64,000 bases of DNA from CBDHHC01 sp965263345 (GTDB lineage: Bacteria > Pseudomonadota > Alphaproteobacteria > Rhizobiales > CBDHHC01): the NCBI GenBank assembly GCA_965263345.1, contig CBDHHC010000024.1, forward strand, positions 868,001 to 932,000, given 5' to 3'. The position numbers were made by a program, and so were the translations under genes. The notes under the pieces were generated by a model. That model saw nothing but the letters and a program-made list of their open reading frames with translations. It was not told the DNA's origin and searched no databases. Positions 27,695 to 37,369 of the stretch are shown in pieces (the first letter of the stretch is position 1; every line of letters starts with the position of its first letter).

Positions 27695-29242
27695 TTAAAG
27701 CTTATGAGCTGCATATATTTGTGCTTGTTCGGCGGCGGCCAATGCCGCTTTGTAATTACTAATGAGCTTATCTACTGAAACAGCTGTAACATCAAGAAGA
27801 GCTGCAGGATAAACACCAAAAAAGATTGTTAAAAAAACGAGAGGCAACATATAGGCAATCTCCCGCGTATTCATATCTTTAATATTTTGGAGATTTGGTT
27901 TTTGTAATTCCCCAAACACAACCCGTCGATAAAGCCACAAGGCATAAGCTGCAGACAAAATAACACCTGTCGTAGCAATGAGAGCGGCCCATGTATTGAC
28001 TTTGAATGTTCCTAATAGTGCAAGAAATTCCCCAACAAAACCACTAGTGCCAGGCAGACCGACGTTAGCCATCGTAAAGACCATAAAACAGAAGGCGTAA
28101 ATTGGCATACGATTCACCAGACCGCCATAAGCAGATATCTCACGGGTATGTATGCGATCGTAAATAATACCAACACACAAGAACAGCGCAGCAGACACAA
28201 TACCATGCGAAAGCATTTGGAAGATACCACCTTGGACACCTTGTGTTGTCAGACTAAAAATACCCATTGTTACAAAGCCCATATGAGCAACCGAAGAATA
28301 AGCAATTAGCTTTTTTATATCTTCCTGAACAAGAGCAACAAGTGATGTGTAGACAATTGCTATAACACTTAATGCAAACACAAAATTGGCAAACTGATCA
28401 GATGCAATAGGAAACATTGGGATAGAAAATCTCAAAAAACCATAACCACCCATTTTCAGCAATATACCTGCGAGTATAACAGACCCTGCTGTAGGGGCTT
28501 CCACATGAGCATCTGGTAACCATGTATGAACTGGCCACATTGGCATTTTGACAGCAAAAGAAGCAAAGAAAGCCAACCAAAGCCAAGTTTGCATACCACC
28601 GGGAATTTCATAACCAAGAAAACTAAGTGGTGTTGACGAGAATTTATGATTAAGCAGAACAGTAATATCCGTTGTCCCAGCATCCCAATACATAGCCATA
28701 AGGGCTAAAAGCATAAGAACAGAGCCTAAAAGAGTGTATAAGAAGAATTTATAACTTGCATAGATACGTCTCTTCCCACCCCAGACGCCAATGATAAAGA
28801 ACATTGGAATCAGCCCGCCCTCAAAGAAGAGATAGAACAGCACAAGATCTAGAGCACAGAACACACCTATCATTAGGCATTCGAGCACGAGAAAGGCAAT
28901 CATATACTCCTTAACACGTGTCTTGATTGAATCCCAGCTGGCCAGTATGCAAAACGGCATAAGGAATGTTGTCAAAATAACAAACAACATAGAAATGCCA
29001 TCAACACCCATATGGTAATTTATATTACCACCTATCCAGTCATATTTCTCAATAAATTGAAAATCTGATTTTGTAGGGTCAAAATAAACCCAGATCAGAA
29101 TGGAAACAAAAAATGTAACACTTGTCGTCCATAGCGCAACATATTTAGCACTTTCATCATGAGCCCTAACGAGCACAAAAATAATGAATGCTCCAATCAA
29201 GGGAAGGAAGGTTACAGCGGATAGGATTGGCCAATCAGTCAT
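27695..29242 (-). CDS. nuoM: NADH-quinone oxidoreductase subunit M
   Basis: 515 aa, antiporter-like subunit. Conserved VKMPMWPVHTWLPDAHVEAP and KKLIAYSSVAHMGFVTMGIF carry the proton-path Lys and Glu/His residues. Its ATG overlaps the nuoL stop codon by one base (TGATG), which implies translational coupling. Confidence 0.97.
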   Translation of the reverse strand: MTDWPILSAVTFLPLIGAFIIFVLVRAHDESAKYVALWTTSVTFFVSILIWVYFDPTKSDFQFIEKYDWIGGNINYHMGVDGISMLFVILTTFLMPFCILASWDSIKTRVKEYMIAFLVLECLMIGVFCALDLVLFYLFFEGGLIPMFFIIGVWGGKRRIYASYKFFLYTLLGSVLMLLALMAMYWDAGTTDITVLLNHKFSSTPLSFLGYEIPGGMQTWLWLAFFASFAVKMPMWPVHTWLPDAHVEAPTAGSVILAGILLKMGGYGFLRFSIPMFPIASDQFANFVFALSVIAIVYTSLVALVQEDIKKLIAYSSVAHMGFVTMGIFSLTTQGVQGGIFQMLSHGIVSAALFLCVGIIYDRIHTREISAYGGLVNRMPIYAFCFMVFTMANVGLPGTSGFVGEFLALLGTFKVNTWAALIATTGVILSAAYALWLYRRVVFGELQKPNLQNIKDMNTREIAYMLPLVFLTIFFGVYPAALLDVTAVSVDKLISNYKAALAAAEQAQIYAAHKL

Positions 29243-31191
29243 CAGTTTGCTCCTCCAGTTGCAATCATGAAATATGTTGCAAGGGCTGCAACGCCTATTA
29301 GCATGGCAAATGCGTAATGATAGACATAACCACTTTGAATTCGGATAATTCTATTTGTAATATCTATAACCCTGGCTGATATGCCATCTGGACCAAGGCC
29401 GTCAATAATAGCACCATCACCAATCTTCCAGAAAATCCGTCCAATCCACATCGCAGGGCGCACAAAAACGAAATCGTAAATCTCATCGAAATACCATTTA
29501 TTTAAGAACAACAAATAAATTGGGCGAAACACTTTAGCAACAGCATCTGGAGTTCCAGGAGCAATAATATACATAAACAAGGCCACTCCAAAACCAAATA
29601 CCATCATCACAAGTGGGGCTTTTTTCACCCATGTGGGAACATCGTGTAATGCTTTAAGAATAGTGTTGTTCTCTGCTGTAAAAATTGCACCCGCCCAGAA
29701 TTCTGACTGATGGTGACCTACGAAATATTCATAAAAGACAAGACCCGCAATCAATGATCCAACCGCAAGTATAATCAAAGGAATGAGCATAACCCATGGA
29801 GATTCATGCGCATTATCAAGAACATCAGGTTTTGCACGTGATTGACCATGGAATGTCAAAAACATCAAGCGCCAGGAATAAAAAGAGGTCAGGAAAGCAG
29901 CAATAACTGTCATATAAAAGGCATACATACCAATATCTGTTTTTGCGGCATAGGCAGCTTCAACAATCGCATCTTTCGAATAATAACCTGCCGTAAATAT
30001 AAAGCCAGTTAGCGCAATAGTGCCAATCAACATCATTGTATAGGTGATTGGAATAATCTTGCGCAATCCACCCATCTTACGAATATCCTGCTCATGATGC
30101 ATCGCATGAATAACTGAGCCAGATCCCAAAAACAATAAGGCCTTAAAGAAGGCATGTGTAAACAAATGGAAAATTGCAACGGCATAAGCCCCGACCCCAA
30201 GCGCCGCAAACATATATCCTAACTGCGAACATGTTGAATAAGCAATCACACGTTTTATATCATTCTGCACAAGACCGATTGTTGCCGCAAAAATAGCTGT
30301 AGTCGCACCAACAAATGTAACAACATATAAAGCCGTTTCTGAAAACTCAAACATTGGAGAAAGGCGAGCCACCATAAATACACCGGCCGTCACCATCGTT
30401 GCTGCGTGAATAAGAGCCGAAACAGGCGTTGGACCTTCCATCGCATCTGGCAGCCATGTGTGGAGCAAAAACTGAGCGGATTTACCCATAGCACCCATAA
30501 AGAGCAATAGACAAACCACAGTCAAAGAATCAAGCTGATACCCTAAGAACCAAATAGTTTTGCTATACTCTCCTGCTTTAACAGCATTAAAAACAGTTTC
30601 AAAATCAACACTGTTAAACAGAACAAAGACACCAAAAATACCAAGAGCAAAACCAAAATCCCCCACGCGGTTCACAACAAAGGCTTTAATTGCTGCAGCA
30701 TTGGCAGATGGTTTTTTATACCAGAACCCAATCAACAGATAAGAAGCAAGGCCAACCCCTTCCCAACCGAAAAACAATTGCAGGAAATTATCTGCAGTAA
30801 CAAGCATCAGCATTGCAAATGTAAAGAGCGAGAGATATGCAAAGAAACGAGGGCGATCTGGATCATCATGCATATATCCAATAGAATAAATATGCACCAG
30901 ACTGGAAACCGTATTAACGACAACAAGCATTACAGCAGTAAGCGTATCTACGCGTATACTCCAACTTGTCTCAAGTTGCCCTGAAGAAATCCACCGCAGC
31001 AACTCAATACTCTCAACATTTTGGTGAAGCAAACCAACTCGAATAAAAACGATCCAGGAGAGTATAGCTGATAGGACGAGTAGCGTACTCGTAATTATTT
31101 CACTTGTCCTTGCCCCGATTGAACGTCCCAGGAAACCCGCGATAAGGCTTCCAATAAGAGGCAAAAAGACAATAGCAGTGTAAATAGACAT
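29242..31191 (-). CDS. nuoL: NADH-quinone oxidoreductase subunit L
   Basis: 649 aa, the most distal antiporter-like subunit, with the long C-terminal lateral helix that spans the membrane arm. Conserved segments are FGWEGVGLASYLLIGFWY, HTWLPDAMEGPTPVSALIHA and QNDIKRVIAYSTCSQLGYM. AAAGGGG upstream serves as ribosome-binding site. 19 bp after nuoK. Confidence 0.97.
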   Translation of the reverse strand: MSIYTAIVFLPLIGSLIAGFLGRSIGARTSEIITSTLLVLSAILSWIVFIRVGLLHQNVESIELLRWISSGQLETSWSIRVDTLTAVMLVVVNTVSSLVHIYSIGYMHDDPDRPRFFAYLSLFTFAMLMLVTADNFLQLFFGWEGVGLASYLLIGFWYKKPSANAAAIKAFVVNRVGDFGFALGIFGVFVLFNSVDFETVFNAVKAGEYSKTIWFLGYQLDSLTVVCLLLFMGAMGKSAQFLLHTWLPDAMEGPTPVSALIHAATMVTAGVFMVARLSPMFEFSETALYVVTFVGATTAIFAATIGLVQNDIKRVIAYSTCSQLGYMFAALGVGAYAVAIFHLFTHAFFKALLFLGSGSVIHAMHHEQDIRKMGGLRKIIPITYTMMLIGTIALTGFIFTAGYYSKDAIVEAAYAAKTDIGMYAFYMTVIAAFLTSFYSWRLMFLTFHGQSRAKPDVLDNAHESPWVMLIPLIILAVGSLIAGLVFYEYFVGHHQSEFWAGAIFTAENNTILKALHDVPTWVKKAPLVMMVFGFGVALFMYIIAPGTPDAVAKVFRPIYLLFLNKWYFDEIYDFVFVRPAMWIGRIFWKIGDGAIIDGLGPDGISARVIDITNRIIRIQSGYVYHYAFAMLIGVAALATYFMIATGGAN

Positions 31192-31210
31192 AACGTCTTT
31201 CCCCTTATCC

Positions 31211-31519
31211 TTAGCCCTTCATAGCATTGATATCTTCAACAGCGATACTGCCACGGTTTCGATAATAAACCACAACAATAGCCAATCCAATTGCAGCTTC
31301 CCCAGCAGCAACAGTTAAGACCAAAAATGCAAATATCTGCCCTGTGAAATTTCCAAGATAATATGAGAAAGCCACCAGGTTAATATTCACAGCCAGCAAC
31401 ATCAGCTCAATTGACATCAAAATGACAATGACATTTTTTCTATTCAAAAAAATACCAAATACACCTAATGTAAATAGGATTGCAGCTAACGTAAGATAGT
31501 GCGCTAATCCAATTTCCAT
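31211..31519 (-). CDS. nuoK: NADH-quinone oxidoreductase subunit K
   Basis: 102 aa, three TM helices. The buried Glu residues are in MSIELMLLAVNINLVAFS and TVAAGEAAIGLAIVV, which link the quinone site to the antiporter-like subunits. It ends in the VEDINAMKG tail normal for alphaproteobacteria. The 117-bp gap before it (after nuoJ) is the longest gap in the nuoA-N set and contains nothing obvious. Confidence 0.97.
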   Translation of the reverse strand: MEIGLAHYLTLAAILFTLGVFGIFLNRKNVIVILMSIELMLLAVNINLVAFSYYLGNFTGQIFAFLVLTVAAGEAAIGLAIVVVYYRNRGSIAVEDINAMKG

Positions 31520-31636
31520 TTATCTAGCCCCATCATATCCATTGCCAATTTTTGAAAAATTATCAGCAAATTAAAATCTTCTTTTTTTACTTACATTGCA
31601 CCAATAATAGTCTTGATATTTTCCAGATCTCCAAAA

Positions 31637-32281
31637 CTAAAGACCTGTTCCTGGCTTAACCTCTCGTATTTCAATTGCATCTTTAGGTGACCGAGCCACT
31701 TGTTCAGCAATATCTTGTCTTTTGACACCCTCTTTATGTCTAAGGGTTAACATAATTGCACCGACCATAGCCACCAGAAGAATAAGACCTGCAATTTCAA
31801 CAAAGTAAATATATTTCGTGTAAAGGAGACACCCGAAAATTTCAGTATTCGTAAATGTTTTCTGCCCAGAAACAGCAAGACAATTTGCAATTTCTGCGTT
31901 TTGTATTTTCCCAGCAACTGCTTCTGCACCAAGTGTTGTTTCCCATGGACCGACCACAAGAATAAGTTCCATCAGTAAGACAAGACCAATCAAAGCCCCA
32001 ACTGGTAGATAATCTAAAAAACCGGCCCTTAGCTCAGCAAAATCTACATCCAGCATCATAACCACAAATAAGAATAAAACCGCGACAGCGCCGACATAAA
32101 CAATAATCAATATCATCGCCAGAAACTCTGCCCCAAGCATCAAAAACAACCCAGCTGAATTGAAAAATGCGAGTATAAGAAACAGAACTGCGTGCACAGG
32201 GTTTTTAGCTGAGATGACCATCAAAGCAGATCCAATCAGTACAGCTGAGAATATGTAAAAAAATGCTACAGTTATAGGCAT
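31637..32281 (-). CDS. nuoJ: NADH-quinone oxidoreductase subunit J
   Basis: 214 aa, five TM helices. Conserved NPVHAVLFLILAFFNSAGLF and IIVYVGAVAVLFLFVVMMLD (helix 3, with the pi-bulge) identify NuoJ of the membrane arm. An insertion with two Cys (IANCLAVSG...FGCLLY) lies in the periplasmic loop before the last helix. Confidence 0.96.
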   Translation of the reverse strand: MPITVAFFYIFSAVLIGSALMVISAKNPVHAVLFLILAFFNSAGLFLMLGAEFLAMILIIVYVGAVAVLFLFVVMMLDVDFAELRAGFLDYLPVGALIGLVLLMELILVVGPWETTLGAEAVAGKIQNAEIANCLAVSGQKTFTNTEIFGCLLYTKYIYFVEIAGLILLVAMVGAIMLTLRHKEGVKRQDIAEQVARSPKDAIEIREVKPGTGL

Positions 32282-32319
32282 CTACAAGCTACCCTTCATT
32301 TGCTTTTTTATCTTTTTAT

Positions 32320-32811
32320 CTAACGATATGGCGCATCTAATGCAATGTTATTCGCGATCTCACGCTCCCAACGATCACCATTGTTCAATAGACGCTCTTT
32401 ATTGTAATAAAGTTCTTCTCGTGTCTCAGTCGCAAACTCAAAATTAGGCCCTTCAACAATTGCATCAACAGGACACGCCTCCTGACAAAATCCACAATAG
32501 ATACATTTGACCATATCAATATCATATCTTGTCGTCCTGCGGGTTCCATCGTTGCGTCTTGGACCAGCTTCAATTGTAATTGCCTGAGCAGGACAAATTG
32601 CTTCACATAATTTACAAGCAATACAACGTTCCTCACCATTAGGGTAACGTCTTAAGGCATGCTCACCACGAAATCTTGGACTCAATGGACCTTTCTCAAA
32701 TGGATAGTTAATTGTCGCCTTTGGCTTAAAGAAATAGCGCATAGCCAAAAGGAAGGCAGAAACAAACTCTGCTAGAAACAAAGATTTTGTAGCCTGTATA
32801 ACTCTATTCAT
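32320..32811 (-). CDS. nuoI: NADH-quinone oxidoreductase subunit I
   Basis: 163 aa from ATG 32811 (AAGGAAGA upstream); this matches the usual alphaproteobacterial start MNR-x-x-QA-x-KSLFLAEF better than ATG 32829. Two [4Fe-4S] motifs, CIACKLCEAICPAQ and CIYCGFCQEACPVD, hold clusters N6a and N6b that pass electrons to NuoB. Confidence 0.96.
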   Translation of the reverse strand: MNRVIQATKSLFLAEFVSAFLLAMRYFFKPKATINYPFEKGPLSPRFRGEHALRRYPNGEERCIACKLCEAICPAQAITIEAGPRRNDGTRRTTRYDIDMVKCIYCGFCQEACPVDAIVEGPNFEFATETREELYYNKERLLNNGDRWEREIANNIALDAPYR

Positions 32812-32837
32812 TTGATCTTCCTTTTCCATTTAAGCCC

Positions 32838-33863
32838 TTACGGAGCCAAATCAAATGTTCGCAGCACAACAGCGACAATGACAACCATAAATAACGACAA
32901 CGGTAAAAAGACCTTCCAACCTAACCGCATCAATTGATCATAGCGATATCTAGGTACCATGGCTTTTACCATCGCAAACATAAAGAATACAAAACATACC
33001 TTTATAACAAACCAGACAACCCCAGGTATTAAATTAAAGGGCGCAAAATCAACAGGTGGTAACCATCCGCCAAGGAACAACACTGTTGTTAGGGCACACA
33101 TCATCGTTATGGCAACATACTCACCAAGCATAAAGAGCAAATAAGGTGTCGAGGAATACTCAACCATAAAACCAGCAACAAGCTCTGATTCAGCTTCAGG
33201 TAAGTCAAAAGGAGGTCTGTTCGTCTCAGCAAGAGCCGATATAAAAAACACGACAAACATTGGGAACAAAGGCAACCAGAACCAGTTAAAGAGACCATAC
33301 GAGCCCTTTTGAGCATTGACTATGTCTGTAATATTCAAGGAACCAACACATAGTAAAACTGTAATAATTACAAAGCCAATAGAAACTTCATAGGAGACCA
33401 TTTGTGCAGCAGATCTCAAAGCTCCAAGGAATGGATATTTTGAGTTAGAGGCCCAGCCCCCCATAATCACGCCATAAACCCCTAATGAAGAAATTGCAAA
33501 TATATAGAGGATTCCGACATTAATATCAGCAATAACCCAGCCTTCAGCGACAGGCATAACGGCCCACGCAGACAATGCAAGGACTGTTGTAACCAGAGGC
33601 GCAAGCAAAAATACCGTTTTATTTGAACTTGCAGGAATAACAGGTTCTTTTACAGCAAATTTTAATAAATCAGCAAAGGATTGTAGCAGTCCGAAGGGGC
33701 CCACGACATTTGGCCCGCGTCGCAATTGCACGGCAGCCCAGACTTTACGGTCTGCATAAAGCAGATAAGCAATAATCACCAGCAGCGCGACAAGCAAAAT
33801 GACGCTCTGCATAATAATAATGGACCACATAGGTAGGCCCCAGCCTGATAACAATTCAACCAT
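32838..33863 (-). CDS. nuoH: NADH-quinone oxidoreductase subunit H
   Basis: 341 aa from ATG 33863, with AGGA 4 nt upstream and an 8-bp overlap with the end of nuoG; the longer frame begins with GTG 33881. Eight TM helices. Conserved RRGPNVVGPFGLLQ and ETNRPPFDLPEAESELVAGF form the quinone-binding chamber at the junction of the two arms. Confidence 0.96.
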   Translation of the reverse strand: MVELLSGWGLPMWSIIIMQSVILLVALLVIIAYLLYADRKVWAAVQLRRGPNVVGPFGLLQSFADLLKFAVKEPVIPASSNKTVFLLAPLVTTVLALSAWAVMPVAEGWVIADINVGILYIFAISSLGVYGVIMGGWASNSKYPFLGALRSAAQMVSYEVSIGFVIITVLLCVGSLNITDIVNAQKGSYGLFNWFWLPLFPMFVVFFISALAETNRPPFDLPEAESELVAGFMVEYSSTPYLLFMLGEYVAITMMCALTTVLFLGGWLPPVDFAPFNLIPGVVWFVIKVCFVFFMFAMVKAMVPRYRYDQLMRLGWKVFLPLSLFMVVIVAVVLRTFDLAP

Positions 33864-35964
33864 CAGTTCCTGTTGCCTCACTATTATTTGCTGCCCCTAA
33901 AACACTCATCTCAGCCATAATTGCTGAGGACCGTGTGATAGGATTTGTTAAATAAAAATCTTTAATCGCAGATGTAAACGGTTGATCATTTACTGTTCCA
34001 CCTAACTCAGCAAGTTTTTTGATGTCTGCATCTCGAGTATCCTCAATGTCATCAATTGAAGACAGATGTGGAACCTGTTTATACATTTCAGAACGCAATT
34101 GTGCCAAATCATCAAATGGCAAAGTATGATTTAGGATATTGGATAGGGCACGAATAATTTTCCAATCCTCTTTTGCATCTCCAGGAGGAAAGGCAGCACG
34201 AGAAGCAAGTTGGACTCGCCCTTCGGTATTCACATATGAACCGTCTTTTTCTGTATAAGCAGCCCCTGGCAAAATAACATCTGCACAATGAGCCCCTTTA
34301 TCTCCATGTGTGCCTTGATAAACGACAAATACATCTTCAAGCGTGCTTGTATCAATTTCGTCAGCCCCCAAGAGATACAAAGTTTTGATATCTCCAGATT
34401 GCGTTGCAGCAAGAATACCAGCAACATCAAGACCACCATCTTGTGGAACAAACCCTAAATCCAAACCACCAACCTGCGAGGCTGTTGTATGTAGAACATT
34501 AAAGCCATTCCACTGCTCTTCTGCATTAATAGCATCAACATTAAGAGCCAGTTGAGCAACAAGAGATAAAACCGTTTCTCCATCATCACGGCTAAGAGCT
34601 GCCTGACCAACAATAATCATAGGTCTTTTGGCAGACTTCAAGACATTGGAAAATGCATGATTATTACGAACCAGATCCTTTAAAGTATTTGGTCCAGCAC
34701 CTAAGTATTCATAAGGATAACCCACATCAGACTGAACACCGATAAGTCCAACCTGACATTCGCCTGTGCGCCAACGCTTTCTGATCCGACCATTTAATAC
34801 AGCTGCTTCTTTTCTAGGATTGCAACCAACAAGAAGAATAACATCCGCCTCTTCTATTCCTTCAATCGTCGAATTAAACAAATAACTAGCTCGCCCATGT
34901 TTTGGGTGAACTTTTGATCCATTTTGTCGTGAATCAAGATGTTTCCAGTTTAATTTAAGAGCAAGCTCTTTCAACGCATAAATTTCTTCAGCCGCGACAA
35001 GATCACCAACTATAGCCGCACCATTCTCCGGACCAACTTTTTGTAAGTGCTGATCTATAGCCCAAAAAGCATCATCCCAACTTACAGGTTCAAGTTTTCC
35101 ATTTTTGCGAAGATAAGGCTGATCAAGACGTTGAGTCCGCAATCCATCCCAGATAAAACGACTTTTATCTGAAATCCATTCCTCATTCACTGCATCATTA
35201 TTGCGAGGCATCACACGCATCACTTCACTGCCGCGAGTATCAATGCGTATATTCGAACCGACAGCATCCATTACATCAATAGACTCTGTTTTTCTTAATT
35301 CCCAAGGGCGCGCCGAGAATGCATATGGCTTGGAGGTAAGAGCCCCAACCGGACACAAATCAATAACATTCCCAGAAAGCTCAGATGTCATACCATGTTC
35401 AAGATATGTCGTAATCTCCATATCTTCCCCACGCCCAATCGCTCCAAGCTCTTCAACACCAGCCACTTCAGTCATAAAACGAACACAACGCGTACAATGA
35501 ATACAACGTGTCATTTCCGTTTTTATAAGAGGGCCAATATTCTTGTCTTCAACCGCTCGTTTATTGAGCGCAAAACGCGCGGCATCGACACCATAAGCCA
35601 TGGCTTGGTCTTGCAGATCACATTCTCCACCCTGATCACATATTGGACAATCAAGTGGGTGATTGATCAGCAGAAATTCCATAACGCCTTCGCGAGCTTT
35701 TTTCACCATTTCTGAATTGGTTTTAATCTCTGGCGGCTCACCATTTTTTCCTGGACGAAGATCATTAACACCCATAGCACAAGACGCAGCAGGCTTTGGC
35801 ATGCCGGCAACTTCCACCAGACACATCCGGCAGTTACCTGCAATTGAGAGGCGCTCATGATAGCAAAAACGGGGTATCTCTACACCAGCTTCTTCACAAG
35901 CTTGTATAAGTGTTATACCATCCTCAAATTCATGCTCATTGCCATCTATTATTAGTTTTGGCAT
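33856..35964 (-). CDS. nuoG: NADH-quinone oxidoreductase subunit G
   Basis: 702 aa. N-terminal ferredoxin-like [2Fe-2S] site (ICYHERLSIAGNCRMCLVEV region), His/Cys and Cys4 [4Fe-4S] sites (HPLDCPICDQGGECDLQD; TRCIHCTRCVRF), then the molybdopterin-oxidoreductase-like domain, which in NuoG does not bind a cofactor. Part of the electron-input arm. 94 bp after nuoF. Confidence 0.96.
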   Translation of the reverse strand: MPKLIIDGNEHEFEDGITLIQACEEAGVEIPRFCYHERLSIAGNCRMCLVEVAGMPKPAASCAMGVNDLRPGKNGEPPEIKTNSEMVKKAREGVMEFLLINHPLDCPICDQGGECDLQDQAMAYGVDAARFALNKRAVEDKNIGPLIKTEMTRCIHCTRCVRFMTEVAGVEELGAIGRGEDMEITTYLEHGMTSELSGNVIDLCPVGALTSKPYAFSARPWELRKTESIDVMDAVGSNIRIDTRGSEVMRVMPRNNDAVNEEWISDKSRFIWDGLRTQRLDQPYLRKNGKLEPVSWDDAFWAIDQHLQKVGPENGAAIVGDLVAAEEIYALKELALKLNWKHLDSRQNGSKVHPKHGRASYLFNSTIEGIEEADVILLVGCNPRKEAAVLNGRIRKRWRTGECQVGLIGVQSDVGYPYEYLGAGPNTLKDLVRNNHAFSNVLKSAKRPMIIVGQAALSRDDGETVLSLVAQLALNVDAINAEEQWNGFNVLHTTASQVGGLDLGFVPQDGGLDVAGILAATQSGDIKTLYLLGADEIDTSTLEDVFVVYQGTHGDKGAHCADVILPGAAYTEKDGSYVNTEGRVQLASRAAFPPGDAKEDWKIIRALSNILNHTLPFDDLAQLRSEMYKQVPHLSSIDDIEDTRDADIKKLAELGGTVNDQPFTSAIKDFYLTNPITRSSAIMAEMSVLGAANNSEATGTDG

Positions 35965-36058
35965 TTTCTCTCTCGTTATATTCAGCCTAGATCTTCATTC
36001 TCTATACAAAAATCATTTAAACTTTAAACAGGTTACCCTTACCAGAACATCTCAAACA

Positions 36059-37369
36059 CTACTGAGCTGCCACCACATTCGTTATGCCATCATCAAGTAC
36101 AGGGTTCGAACTATATTCATCAATCCGCTCTTCAATAACATGGCGAAAATGTCGAATAAGCCCTTGAACGGGCCATGCAGCCGCATCACCCAGCGCGCAT
36201 ATTGTATGTCCTTCAATCTGATGAGACACATCAAGAAGCATATCAATTTCTTTCTTTTGAGCCTGCCCTTTTGCCATACGTTCAAGAACACGCCACATCC
36301 ATCCAGTTCCTTCACGGCATGGTGTACATTGACCACAACTCTCATGCTTATAGAAATAAGATATCCGCGCGATCGCCCGAATAATGTCAGTGGATTTATC
36401 CATTACGATAACAGCAGCCGTCCCAAGGCCAGATTGCAACTCACGCAATGTATCAAAGTCCATATTCAAATTCTGGCATTGTGATGCTGGCAAACACGGC
36501 ACAGAAGACCCACCAGGAATAACAGCCATAAGGTTATCCCATCCACCTCGAATACCACCACAATGCTTTTCTACCAATTCACGAAATGGAATTCCCATTT
36601 CTTCTTCAACATTACAAGGACGTTCAACATGCCCTGATATACAGAACAGCTTTGTCCCAGAATTATTTGGCGTACCCAAATTTGCAAACCAACTGGATCC
36701 CCGGCGAAGAATATCTGGAACAACAGCAATAGATTCCACATTATTAACGGTAGTTGGAGCACCATATAATCCACAATTTGCAGGGAATGGTGGTTTTAAA
36801 CGAGGCTGCCCTTTTTTGCCTTCCAAGCTCTCTAGCAGCGCCGTCTCTTCACCACAAATATATGCACCAGCACCATGATGGACATAAAGATCGAAATCCC
36901 AACCATGAACATTATTCTTACCAATTAACTTGGCGTCATAAGCTTGATCAATAGCAGCCTGTAGTCTTTCACGTTCACGAATAAACTCGCCACGAACATA
37001 GATATAACCTATGTGTGCCCCCATAGCACAGGCGGCAATCAAACATCCCTCAACCAAAAGATGAGGATCATGGCGTAAAATCTCACGGTCTTTACAGGTA
37101 CCAGGCTCTGACTCATCCGCGTTTACAACCAGATAATGCGGACGTCCATCAGACTCTTTTGGCATAAACGACCATTTTAATCCTGTAGGAAATCCAGCTC
37201 CTCCTCGCCCACGAAGCCCAGATTCTTTAACTTCATTAATGATCCATTCACGACCATTCTCAATAAAACTTTTCGTTTGGTCCCAAGTTCCACGTTGACG
37301 AGCATCTGTTAAGCCCCAATCTTGGTAGCCGTAGAGATTCTTAAAAATGCGATCCTTATCATCAAGCAT
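36059..37369 (-). CDS. nuoF: NADH-quinone oxidoreductase subunit F
   Basis: 436 aa. NADH- and FMN-binding subunit: GRGGAGFPTGLKW (NADH/FMN glycine loop), VVNADESEPGTCKDREI and the [4Fe-4S] N3 ligands ESCGQCTPCREG plus a later Cys (HTICALGDAAAWP). Its ATG overlaps the nuoE stop codon by one base (TAATG). Site of NADH oxidation. Confidence 0.97.
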   Translation of the reverse strand: MLDDKDRIFKNLYGYQDWGLTDARQRGTWDQTKSFIENGREWIINEVKESGLRGRGGAGFPTGLKWSFMPKESDGRPHYLVVNADESEPGTCKDREILRHDPHLLVEGCLIAACAMGAHIGYIYVRGEFIRERERLQAAIDQAYDAKLIGKNNVHGWDFDLYVHHGAGAYICGEETALLESLEGKKGQPRLKPPFPANCGLYGAPTTVNNVESIAVVPDILRRGSSWFANLGTPNNSGTKLFCISGHVERPCNVEEEMGIPFRELVEKHCGGIRGGWDNLMAVIPGGSSVPCLPASQCQNLNMDFDTLRELQSGLGTAAVIVMDKSTDIIRAIARISYFYKHESCGQCTPCREGTGWMWRVLERMAKGQAQKKEIDMLLDVSHQIEGHTICALGDAAAWPVQGLIRHFRHVIEERIDEYSSNPVLDDGITNVVAAQ